NCBI GenBank assembly: GCA_007449985.2 | Contig: VIIQ02000555.1 | Location: 496,001-560,000 of the forward strand | DNA length: 64,000 nucleotides | Source: Desmodesmus armatus | Taxonomy: Eukaryota; Chlorophyta; Chlorophyceae; Sphaeropleales; Scenedesmaceae | Direction of reading: 5' to 3' | Shown here: one piece after another, positions 1 to 10,767 of the stretch | How the letters are laid out: every line of letters starts with the position of its first letter | How positions within the stretch are numbered: the stretch's first letter is position 1 | Made by a program: the position numbers and the translations under genes | The notes under the pieces: generated by a model | What the model was told of the DNA's origin: nothing | Seen by the model: the letters and a program-made list of their open reading frames with translations, nothing else | Databases searched by the model: none

Positions 1-193
1 GGGTTTTAGTAAGTACCAAACATGTCATCATCCCGCCTTGTGCTAGACTAGATAAGTGCGGCCGGTCACTTTCATAGACACCACCAGATCCTTGTGGGAC
101 TCCAGTCCAAGGCAAGGCCAGTGCAAAGTGCAGGACAGACCACACCAGCTGGTTGTCGATCTAGCTCAGATGAAACCTCCAAGCTCGCCATGA

Positions 194-3100
194 TCACCCC
201 AGCCGGCAAAACCCATCCGCTCTACACGCAACCAGGGCACAAAGCTCTGCTCCGGCCCATATGCCCACCTTTGTGACGCTGACATTGGCATCCTTGGCTG
301 GCTCCACAGCTGCCTCCAGCATGGATACATACTGCTGCCAGTCAGACACACTGAAGCCCTGCAGCGGCAGCCCCAGCGCCTCATCCCCTGCTGCATCGCT
401 CTCCCTGCCCCCGCCACTGCCACTCCCGCGCCCTGCACTGCTGCCACCCCCAGCCGCCACACTTGAACCACTGCTGCCAGCGGTGACAGTGACAGCCACC
501 CTACTGGTCAGCCGGGAGACTTTGTCAACCACGTCCTGCAGCTGTGTAGCAACCTCGGCTCGGGCACAGCTCTGCGCGTACAGCTCCCTCGCTGTCTCCA
601 CGTCAGCAGCCAGGCTGCTGAAGGGCTCTGCTGCTGCAATGCCTGCTGCCAGGGCTGCCATGCCCTCTGAGGTAGAGGGTGGGATGCGGCCGGCCAGGAG
701 CTCCCTGAGCCGGGCACCTGCTGACAGCTCTGCTGCTGTCACATCAGCAACCTGCAGCAAGGAAGCAGAAAAGCACAGCGACATATGTATGAGCTTGCCT
801 GCACGCGCAGGCTGTGTGTGGGGATGCAAACCCTGCCACAGCATGGTTGAAGGGAGAATTGGCTGCACCAAGAACACACTACCTTGCGTGGAACTGGTAC
901 ACACAGAGCCAAGGAAGGGCTGAAGCCACACTGGTAAGCTTGGCAGCACAGCCTCACTCAACCCAAGGTCGATTTTCTCACCTGGGCTGCCAGCTGTTTC
1001 ACAACGGGTGAGGGGCACACTGCTAGTCCCCTGGCCGACTGCAGCTCATTCAGCAGTGCAGTAGACACTGCCCGCACCAGCACAGGCAGGCAGCTAGTGC
1101 TGCTACCACCTGGCATCGCCGCTGCTGAGCAGCTGGCCCCGAGCAGCACACTGCGTATGGGTGGCACTGGTGTGACAAATGCAGCTGCCAGGGCCTCATC
1201 CAAGGTTGTGAGGGAGGACAGCCTGCTGCCCAGTAGGGCCTCAGCAATGAGTATGTCAGACTCTCCTGTCTTGGCCCACAACCGCAGCAGCTCGACCTGC
1301 ATGCGCAACATAGACATGATCAAACCTCGGCATGTATGCTTTAATTGATTCATCTGAGCAGTATATCTATGAGACTTGTGACCTAACCACACACATACAC
1401 GAAATTTCCGCCGACTTGTACAATCTGAGCAGGCAGCAGCAAAGCATGTCCATTCACGAGCATGTGCTGAGCCTGCAACCAACACACCACTACCAACACA
1501 CCACCACCACTGCCACTTACCATCCCCTCCACAGTAAAACCCACTGTCAGTGCTGCTGCCGCTTCCTTTTGGTCTGCACCGCCCGCCAGCCCAGCCGCCA
1601 CCAGCTGATCCCACTCAGACAGACACTGCTGCGCCCGCCACACAGACGCTTTGCTGGGCGACGTCGGCGCCTCTGTCCTGCACATGAGCGCGATGTGCAC
1701 GTACACGATGCGACTCAAGGCTCGGCCCACTGCCCGCCAGCGCAGCGGGCAGTGCACACGCTGCTTGTGCACCTTGTTAAACAGCCGCACCACAGCGATG
1801 TGCGCCATGCGGATCGCATGCACGGCCAGCGCTGTGCAGCCTGCACACGCACAGCTGTTGTGCTTCAGCAGTACACTCTCCGCCCAGCAGCAGTACAGGT
1901 TTGCCTGCTCGTCCTCCAGCACACATAGCTGCTGCTGCTGCTCGCCTGGCTGAAGCCCATGCTGCTGCATGCCTCCTGCAGCCGCTGCTGCTGGTGAGAA
2001 CGACCCAGCTGCAGCATCCCCGCCTGCTGCCGCTGTTGCTGCTGCAGTGCCCCTGGGGGTACTACCCACGGCATCCAAGGTCATTGCAGCTGCAAGGCCA
2101 CGTGGTAACGGCCCTGCCACCCCAGAGGCAGCAGCCGCCGCCTTCAACTTGGCGTTCACGGCAGCTGTCACACCAGCGGGAGGAGGGGCAACACTGCCAA
2201 CCGCCGCTGCTACGCCACTGTCGGCACAACTGCCTGCGGCTGCTGCTGCTCCAGCAGCCGCAGCAGGTGCACCTTTGTCAGCTCTGCACACAGCCAACGG
2301 GGTGCAGTCCTCCTGCAGGTTGAGGCGCTGCAGTGCATGCACAGCGCGCACAAAGCACTTGAAGGCCACTTCAGAGAACACCGTCTGCGCCTGTTCCGTC
2401 AGCGGCAGGCTGTCCGCAGGGTCATGCCAAGCATGCTCAGCATCTGCTGCCAAGGCTGCCGCTGCTGCTACCGTTGGGGAGGCATCAGCAGCAGATGTGT
2501 TGGCTGCTGACAGCAGCTCCTGCAGCAGCTGCTGCCGGTGCGCATGTTCCCGCCTGCCCGCCTCGTCCGCAGCCCCTGCAAATCCCAAGGGCGATTCGCT
2601 GTTGCGGCTGCTCCCTTGACCATCCGCCCCCCTGCTGTCGTCCGCCTGGTGGCTCAAGCTTGTACTGCTGCTGCCACTGCTGCTGCTGCCAGCTGACTGG
2701 AGCCCTGCGAGCTCCTGACCAGGTTCCACTCCCGATGCTGACCAGCGCAGAGACGAGCCCGCTGCACCCTTGCGGCCTTTAGCAGCTGCAGTGTAGGCAG
2801 CTGCCGCCTCTTCCGAAGCAGAGGGGGTCCCTGGAGCTACCGGCTCCTGCCCACCGCCAGCACCAGCCTCTGCCCCTGCTTGATGTCCAGCAGCTGCAGC
2901 AGCTGTGGCTACAGGCCGCGGTGCTGCTGCTGGAGGGCCCACATCAGCGGCTCGTTCATACCCCAGCTGGCCATAAGGCCCACCAGCAGCGTCAACCGCC
3001 ACCCCTCCCCCAACTAAAGCACCCGTCCCAGCAGAAGCTGCTGAAATGGTGCTGCCGCCGCCGCCGCCACTGCTGCTGCTGCTCCTGTCAGCTGCGCCTC

Positions 3101-5403
3101 CTGCACTGCTGCTGTGCTGCTGCTGCGCCAGGTGTGAGCTGCCTATCTGCTGCTTGGCGAGGGTCAGGTGCGCCTGGCCTAGGTGTGCCTCCTGCCGCAT
3201 CGCCTCCACTGCTGCTGTGGTGCGTGCACGCGCCTCCTCGGCCTGCTGCTCCTCCCGCCGCTGCATGTGAGCCAGGAGCCTGCACAGCAACACACGCATG
3301 ACGCCAGCAACATCGCAACAGCAAGCAAAACAACTTGAGTACTCCCCGATATGGCTCAGCAGCCTACTACCTATTGCTTTGGCTGGCCACTGCTGTTGCA
3401 GCCATCCCACCAGCACCACAACAGTGCTGCTACTGCTTTGCTGTGGCTGTGTGTGACTGCAGTAATCAACAAGCTGTCAAAGGTCGCTTGCAAGCCTGCA
3501 TCTGCAACCAAGCGACAGCACCCACCTGACCATAGCTGCCTTGGCCCCCAAGTTGAGCCCCAGAAAGGCCAACAGGCACAGCCACAGCAGTGACAGGTAC
3601 TGCATCACCCCCACACGGAATGCTGTCAGGCACTTGCTGGCAATCAGGGTGCGGGCGATGCGGCTGCGACACTCCCACACCTGCAGCAGGGCACAGCAGC
3701 AGCCATAGTCCAGGTAAGATCACAGTCAAGTTGAGGTTAGCATGACCTGCCACCACAGCAGCACTTGGGGTCCGGACACCAGCTGTCCAGGACTTTCCAG
3801 CAGCAAATCATGCAAATTCAAGCCCCAAGGTGCTGCTGAGCTTACTGACAGAGGCAGAGCACGCAACAAAGACACAATGCCAGGTCAAGCCCGGCATGAC
3901 CACCCCATCCTCACCTCCTGCTCAGCTGGGCCCAAGCATGTGCACGAGTGCGTTGCCTTGGAGTAGCCGCCACATCGCGGCACCAGCTGCAAGGGCAGGT
4001 CTCCCACTGCTGTCTTGCGGGTGGGGTCAGCACCGCAGAACAGCAGGTGGTCCACCTGTGCTGGGTTGCCACGCAGCGCCGCACAGTGCAGCGGCGTCGC
4101 CCCATCCAACAGCGCCTCTGCAACAGCCATCAAGGTGTCATCTGCTGTACACTCCAGGCTGCCGGACCCTGGCTGCTGCTGCTGCTGCTGCACGCCTGCT
4201 GCTTGCTGCTGCCCCGTTTGTGACTGCTGCGGCTGCTGCTGCGGTGGCTTGGCAGCTGGCTGCTTGCGCTTGTCTGGTCGCAGCACTGGTGGCACGCTGG
4301 CCTCGTGCTGGGGTTTGTACATGAACAGCAGTACAGGCCGGACCAGCTGCGGGTGTAGGGGCATGTTGACCAGCAGCCGCCGCTCTGCCTCGTCTGCTGC
4401 TGACTCCGCCAAGAGCTCCTGCTGTGGGTCCTGCTGCTGGCCCGTCTGCTGTTGTGCCTGCTGCTGCTGCTGCGCCTGGGACGCCCATGTGCCTGCAGTT
4501 GCGCTGGCTGCTTTGCCAACTGCTGTGCTGGGGTACAGCTGTGGCAGCCGCCTCCAGGGAATGCACAGCAGGAACTCCAGGAAGCCTGGTGGGGCATTCA
4601 TGAGTGCCGAAGCTGCCAGCGCCGCACCAGCTGCAGCCTGCACCAGCATGTTTACACACGCAAACAAGTTTTGAGAAATCACAGTAGGCAGACAGGTAGA
4701 AACACATCATGCCACCACATGATCATCTGTGTGGTGTAGGGACCTCAACTGTGTGTGACTGTTTGATGCAGGCAGCATGAAGAATCCTGCTACCTGCGCT
4801 CAGTACTTTACCTTCCAAACCGTTCAAGTTACAGACAATGGTGTGCAGCGGGAGCTGCCTGCTGCAAGGAAGACCCTCACAGCCGGTTGCTGTCTGCGCT
4901 GACCCCATCCACTCCTCGTGTGCAGTGCATCTCTAGTGCAACCCCTTCCAATGCAGTGCATCCCATTCCAATGCAACTGCTGGCTGTATCTGTTGGCGAG
5001 GGTGTTTCATTCTGCCACTCACCCTGCAGCGTTCTGGGTCCAGTTCAGTCAGTGGGTCCTCACAGCTCGGCAGCATCGCGTTCAGTACAGCAGGCAGCAG
5101 CTCGTACAGCACCCCCTCTGTCAGCTCCTTCACCCGCCGGTCCTCGTGGTCCATGTACACCTGCAGCTTGCTCTCAAGCTGCTGCAGCCGCTTGCGCTGG
5201 CGCCCGCTGCCCTTGGCAGAGTCCAGCGGGGCTGGCGGGGTAGGTGCTGCTGGAGCTGCGCCATCGACAGCGGCAGTGGCAGCTGCTGCGGCCGCTGCAG
5301 CAGCCTCCGGGCTCAGCCCTATGCCGGCTATGCTGGACACCTGGCCAGGGGTGTTTGCTGCAGCCCCTGCCACTGGGTCTGCAGGAGAAGCTGTGCTGGC
5401 CAT
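194..5403 (-). CDS. Large ankyrin-repeat protein with one hydrophobic segment (6 exons read, 3' end uncertain)
   Basis: Exons read on the minus strand: 5403-5023, 4637-3915, 3680-3526, 3279-1521, 1296-982 and 751 to about 194. All junctions are GT-AG and phases agree, giving roughly 1300 residues. The first ATG after an in-frame stop is at 5403. Exon 2 ends in an ankyrin-like unit (GATPLHCAALRGNPAQVDHL, then GADPTRKTAVGDLPL). Exon 3 carries a hydrophobic stretch (VGVMQYLSLLWLCLLAFLGL) likely to span a membrane. Exon 4 starts with a charged helix (MQRREEQQAEEARARTT) and is then long Ala/Ser/Gly/Gln low complexity around a conserved-looking Cys-rich helical part (LKHNSCACAGCTALAVHAIR). A stop occurs at 194-196, but a good donor at 268-267 could splice to an exon outside the window. 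Function unknown; ankyrin units usually bind proteins. I do not recognise the family. Confidence 0.7.
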
Positions 5404-6958
5404 AGCAGCGCCTGCATGCTCAGTCAAGTCAGCCGCGGCCTGTTGGTGGCCATGACCCGGTCTTCAACCCTGCATGGACATCGTTCATGAGCATCAGCAT
5501 ATGCCTGAGAATTCCAACCCGTGATGATGTGGCTGTGCGCCGTTGTGTGGGGTGCTTGGTGTGCTGCATGCGGGGTTGTGACACCTGCTCACAAACAGCC
5601 GCATGCTGCCATGGCTGTGTGGTGGTGCACTTCTGACAGCATGTCAATATTCTTTGCTGCACGAATCTGGACACCTCTTGGCCTGTGGCCAACTACTGGC
5701 CCGCCGACAACGGCAACACAGCAGCAGTGCAAACCCACTCCAACTCCCCCAAGCACAAGCTCAACCATCACGGCACTGAAACTTACAAACAACACACCTG
5801 AGTCACCAGAAACAAAACGCACACTGTGAACGGGCAACTGTGAATCGGGCAACTGTGAGGCAAGGTGAATCACAGGAAACCTCAACTGGACACTTCACTT
5901 CAGCTTAAGGCAAATGGCCAAATTCATGTTGTTTTGCAGCAAACAATTGTAGTCACCTCTTGACAAAGGGGTTACGTCAGTGCATAACGACCTGGCCTTC
6001 ATGATCTTGCTGTCGAAAAGCCAAGATTCACTTAACACTACAGCAGTGAAGCTTGTTGACCAGGACCACATGTAGAGTATGATAGGAGACTTTAGCTGCA
6101 GGTTGAAGGTCCCCCCCCCCCTCGGCCGCCCCCACCCTTGTACACCCTGCAGGGTGACACGTTGGCAAGCTCGTGCTGGCTTCTGATGACCGGGCTTATG
6201 TTACTTAGCCTCTACTGCGCACTGTAGTGTGACAGGACGTTGATCCCTGCTGCTGTGAATGCCGGTGCAGTGTGCAGTACCAATTGGCCACTGCAAGCGC
6301 TTTTAGCACATGCCTTGTTTGGGCTGTGCCAACGCAGTGACTGGCTATCCCTTGTTGTTCTAACCATTTGCAAGTTCAAGCGTTCGACGTTGCAGCCGCG
6401 TAATGTCTCATGCAGGCTGATGCTACCAATCAAATTGCCGTACAAGACATGCCATGTGACAGCCTGGCAGCAATCTGATCAGCGCTCTACTGCGTCAGCT
6501 TGTCTCGCTGGCGCAGCCAGCATCACATGACATTTTCTGTGCATCTGACAGCCGCTCCATGATACATGCTGCACGATTGAATGAGCACAATGATGATGTG
6601 TCGAGCTGACAACCAATCGCCTCACTGAGTCAGTGTCCAACATGGCACGCAAAACTCTGTCTTGCCAGGACAAGTTGGGGGCAGGTGCTAAGTCTGGTCA
6701 GGCTGTTGCAAAACAGATGATGAAGACTTGCAAGAGGACAAGAGCATATTCAAATTCAAAACATGCACGCAGAGCGATGCTGTGTGGATGCTTTCCACAT
6801 GACAGGTCTGACATTGCACACCACACGACCAACAGCCCCTCCCAACAACATGCAGCACCTGCCCATGGGCCCAGGCCCCATACTGCTGTGCCTCCGTCAC
6901 TCCCAGCCTCTCAAAGCACCCGGCTTGAAGGGAAGCTGCACAAGCTGTGTGGTGCACC
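5404..6958. other. Intergenic region between two minus-strand genes
   Basis: It should hold the promoter of the ankyrin gene (starting at 5403) and the 3' region of uS15 (stop at 6959). It contains a C-run at about 6110-6122. No convincing coding exon, RNA gene or repeat copy was seen. Reading frames here are short and lack protein-like composition. Confidence 0.5.
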
Positions 6959-8467
6959 TCAGTGGTCGCCATAGCGCTTGAGTGGCTCTGCCGGCGTTCC
7001 TAACCGTGTGCCCACCCTGTACTTGTCATAACGCTCCTGCGTGCACAATGCAGTGAGCAGTGCAGCAACATCGGTTGGGTTGCCCAGCCATGCTACACAA
7101 TCAAGATGTGCTGGCCGGGCGTACATCATGGCAGCTGCCAGCTGACATGTTGTGCCACTACAGATGCTGCCACTGGTTACTGCAAAGAGCACAGGCGCTG
7201 CTGTTACTCCAGACGGCCAGCTGGGTCCCAACTCTTGCCTGCTGCAGCTTTTTCACACCACACCATGCGTCTGGAACATGGTGTGGTGTCGAAAAGCAGC
7301 AGCAGGCAAGAGTTAGGACCCAGTTGGCCGAAATGCAGATGTACTCAGAGGTCACCCCCGGTGCCCAGGCCAGGTGAGCGTGATTTGCAACTCACCTGCT
7401 TGGCATATGTGTCCTTCAGCCCAAGTTTATGCAGCACAAAAGCATACCGCGGGAAGTTATCCCGCCGCAAGTACGACAGCAGCTTTCGGCGGTGGTTCAG
7501 ATAGCTTTGTAGACCCCTGCAGCAGCAATTGACGCAGATGGTGCCGGATGTGATCGCACTGCAGGGGTATGAGGCAAGGCCCTTCACGTCCACCACTTGA
7601 TGACACGCCTAGGGAACCCTGCTGTTGCTGCTGCTGGGAGAGGATAGGATGCACACCAAGTGCATGATGTTCTCACTGACCAATCAAAGGCAATATGCAA
7701 ACATCACAGTGTCAATTGACCCCGCTCCTGGCCTGACAAAGGGGCTGCCCACTGTCACTGCTGCATTGATGAGCCGCATCCCGCTTTGGCTTACCTTTTG
7801 GAAACATGGTCCTTCCTGTGCGCCAAGATGTGTTGTGTCATGTCGCGTATCCTCTCTGTCAGGAGCGCAACTGCAGCAGCAGCAAACAAGCAATGCCGTC
7901 AACTGCATACATCCTGCCAAGTTGTGCGTGTACAGCCATCGCAACAACACTAACACTATGGGGAACTGGTGCATTGGCACCGACACTGATACTAGGTCGG
8001 TGTGCACTTCTGCAACAGCCACTGCCGTGACGCCCGAGGGTGCTCTGGCAAACACTTACTCTGCACCTCCGGGGACCCTGTATCACCAGGAGCCCGCTGG
8101 TACTCCTGTATGATGTCCTGTTTTCGCTGCACGAAGCGCTGGCGTCGACTCATGTTCTCTGGCGACAACAGCTGCAGCGACATGAAAAATTGATTTGATG
8201 GGTGAGTGGCTAAAGTGGGCCACACACAACTTGTTGTGGCAACAAACACCTTGCGGCACAAGTCACCTTGTCCACAAGCTCTTGCTGCACTGGCAGCTCT
8301 GGGTAAGGGTCGTCTTGCTGGAGAGGGCCATCCCCAGGCACAGAGCCGCTGCTGTCACTGCTGCTGCTGCTGGCAAAGCTGTGTGACTGCAGTCTCTCCG
8401 CCCAGGCCGCTGCTGGTAGAATTGCATGATGTCCAGAAAGCAAAGCGCCTCGTAAAATGGACAGCAT
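6959..8467 (-). CDS. MRPS15: Organellar ribosomal protein uS15 (probably mitochondrial), 5 exons
   Basis: Exons 8467-8267, 8171-8060, 7870-7795, 7516-7396 and 7036-6959 join in phase through GT-AG introns to 588 nt, 195 aa. Residues 1 to about 45 (MLSILRGALLSGHHAILPAA, with HSFASSSSS further on) look like an organelle presequence. The core is a textbook S15 domain: a QRFVQRKQDIIQEYQRAPGD segment with TGSPEVQ, then ALLTERIRDMTQHILAHRKD, then GLQSYLNHRRKLLSYLRR. uS15 binds 16S-type rRNA in the small-subunit platform. The presequence suggests mitochondrion, but plastid targeting is not excluded because many green-algal plastomes lack rps15. Intron 4 contains the large hairpin listed separately. 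The gene is divergent from the bZIP gene. Confidence 0.9.
7215..7329. repeat. Long imperfect inverted repeat (hairpin) in intron 4 of the uS15 gene
   Basis: Arms 7215-7267 and 7277-7329 (53 nt each) pair with about five mismatches around a 9-nt loop (7268-7276). The inner arm ends CACCACACCATG and the other begins CATGGTGTGGTG. The hairpin lies wholly inside the intron 7395-7037 and would be transcribed with the uS15 pre-mRNA. It has the size and regularity of an algal miRNA/siRNA precursor or of a small foldback transposon. The sequence alone cannot separate these. Confidence 0.85.
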
Positions 8468-9223
8468 TGCTATGATGCTTGACACCAGCTGGTGTCTGCA
8501 AGGAGAGAGCTTGACACCAGCTAGGATCCAGGTATGGGTGTGCTGGTTTTGGTGGCTGGAGGCACAACAATCAGCCGCCAGAGACAAGAAAACCCTGCAG
8601 GCGTGTCACCTGACTCGCACGAAAGAAGCTGCTGCTGGTTAGATCCCAAGATCAGTGTGAGTTGAGGGACGTCGTTGTCGTTCTGCCGGACTAACCAAGC
8701 CTTTGCACAGCACTTAGTCACTATGGTGCAGTATTTAGGCTATCACAGCGACAACATCGCAATGTGTGTCGAGTTCTGTCATGATTACCCAGGGTTTAGT
8801 ACCCTTATACCTCTAATTCCTTTCCTTGCCTTTTGATACCCTCCAATGGAAGCCCCCAGTATTGCCAAGATTGAGCTTCCATGCACTCATCCTGTCAATC
8901 CAAGACACTGACACGTCAATTAAGACACCAACTTGACGAAGGTTCTAGCTTGTCCGTGGATCCAGCGTAGGCGGCCACTGCATGCATTTAAAGCGTTCTT
9001 GTTGAAACGGGCGTGGGAAGGTGGGTAGCCTGGACGCCCCAACTGTCTATTGGCTTCGCTTGTGTTCGGCTTGCTGAGGGACAGTCTGTCCCCCACCTTG
9101 CACATCTACCACAGATGGGGCAGCGTGGTCACAGTCTTGGCTCATGTTGCTGACGCGTTCCCCATATTTGGGCTCTGCTTGTCTGTCTTGCAGGCAGGTG
9201 TGTTGACAGCTTCATCCATCGCG
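8468..9223. promoter_or_regulatory. Divergent intergenic region between uS15 (-) and bZIP (+)
   Basis: The two start codons face away from each other across 756 bp, so both promoters should lie here. A 5' UTR intron of the bZIP gene could end at the acceptor-like TCTTGCAG near 9186-9193. No TATA box or other element could be assigned with confidence. Confidence 0.35.
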
Positions 9224-10767
9224 ATGGACGCCGAGCTCTTGATTCCCAGCCTGGACGTGCATGCCTTCGGCATGGATGACCTGGGAATCAGCGTGTTGCC
9301 TGACGGCGACTTCCTGGCGTTCCTTGGTGACCTGGCTGGCCCTGACCTCCTTGACCAGGGGGCAACCACCTTGCCCGTCCCGCCCGAGGCCCCCAACAAA
9401 GACAGCCCTCCCCAGCTCCAGGTCCCAGCTGCCGTTGTCACGCAGACCCCGTGGCAGGTGTCCACCGGGCTTCACCTGCAGAAGCAGGCCTCCCTGCGTG
9501 GCTCACCCTGTTCCTCAGCAGCCAGTGCAGAGGCAACCAACTGCCCCGAGTCGCCCATGGTCAGCAGTCCAGCCACCAGCAGTGGGGCACCGGCCACCAC
9601 TGCTCCCTCCAGCACCGCCACGGCTGCAGTAGCAGCAGCTGCTGTCACCACGCGCAAGAGGCAGAGACCCCAGGCACAGCAGCCCTCTGCATCTCCGGTC
9701 AGCTCAGAGCTGCCAGAGGATTCCCAGGGCGAGGATGATGAGCAGCAGCCCCGGCTCACCAAGGCCCAGCTGGCAGCAGCCAAGCGCCGCGCACCTGTGG
9801 TGGACTGGCGTGCCATTGACGACCCTGAGGAGCGACGCAAGCAGCGCCGCCTGGCCAAAAACCGCATCACCGCAGCAAGGTAGGTTTTTGGTCGGATGCG
9901 TCTTTGAGGTTGTGACACCTTGGGACACCCTGTCCTGCAATAGTTGTGGCAGTTTGTGGCTGCAGGCGCTTGTGGCGTTGCAGATGGTGCTGCAGCCGGC
10001 ACAAGCAAGCAACCCTCAGCAAGTAGTCTAGTGATCATGTCATATCGTTGGGCAACCACAGCAAGGTCTAGTTGTCTTATCTCCAACACTCATCTTTGAC
10101 CGCACGGTGTAGGGGGAGTGTTATGTTGTTATGTGCTGCTCAAGGCGTCTGCAGCCACCTGTGAGCTGAATTAGCAGTTGTCAAGTGTTGCTGGTTGCAT
10201 GCAAGCGCATGTTGATGGAGTGACATGAGGATCAAGATGAGCACAGCCGCGTCTTGAATAACACACGTTTTTTTGCTGCTAACGGTGTTGCATATGCCCT
10301 GCTCCTTTCCCCCACCCTGCAGGTCTCGTGAGCGCAAGAAGGAGCAGATGGCCGACATGGAGCAGCGCATGTCCAAGCTGGAGGCTGAGAACAACAGCCT
10401 GCGCTCCCTGCTGCAGTCCATGATGTCAGAGAACACCAGCCTCAAGGAGCAGCTTGCTAGCCTCAATAGAGGCGCAGCTGCAGCCCTACCCGCGCATGAG
10501 GGCAGCCCCAAGCCTGCTGTGCTTGTCAAGTGCTTAGCTATAATGCACTTGGTGTGCTGTCTCCTCATGTGCGCTAAGGCGTCCTTGTCGCTGGTGGTCC
10601 CGCTGGTGTCGTTGGCGCTGCAGCAGGAGTCGCAGACTAGCGACCCTCTGGCCAGCAGCTGTGCAGGCGCTGCACCACAGTGTGCCGTGTCAAGTTTGAT
10701 GTCGGGTACGGTTGCTGCGCGTGAGTGGTGGCGGGTCAGGCTGCGGCCTGCTTTGAGTGTGTGTTGA
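9224..10767 (+). CDS. bZIP transcription factor with hydrophobic C-terminal segment (2 exons)
   Basis: Exons 9224-9879 and 10323-10767 give 366 aa. The single GT-AG intron splits an Arg codon inside the basic region, a common intron position in bZIP genes. The N-terminus is acidic and hydrophobic (FGMDDLGISVLPDGDFLAFL), as in activation domains. Residues about 70-180 are Ser/Thr/Ala/Pro rich. The basic region at about 200-227 contains KNRITAARSRERKK, the canonical N-x7-R. A leucine zipper follows (about 231-266, MSKLEAENNSLRSLLQSMMS and on). Residues about 285-318 are strongly hydrophobic (CLAIMHLVCCLLMCAKASLS then LVVPLVSLAL), which would anchor the protein in a membrane as in ER-stress bZIPs. 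A C-terminal RVRL could fit an S1P-type RxxL site, but that is weak. The anchor and stress role are inference; the bZIP call is secure. Confidence 0.88.

Noticed and set aside
1969..2782. Plus-strand Ala/Pro/Cys-rich frames opposite exon 4 of the ankyrin gene
   Set aside because: Shadows of GC-rich low-complexity coding sequence on the other strand; no splice or domain support.
10525..10555. CAAGTGC...GCACTTG stem in the bZIP exon, considered as an IRE1 splice loop
   Set aside because: The loop is 11 nt and lacks the CNGCNGN core.
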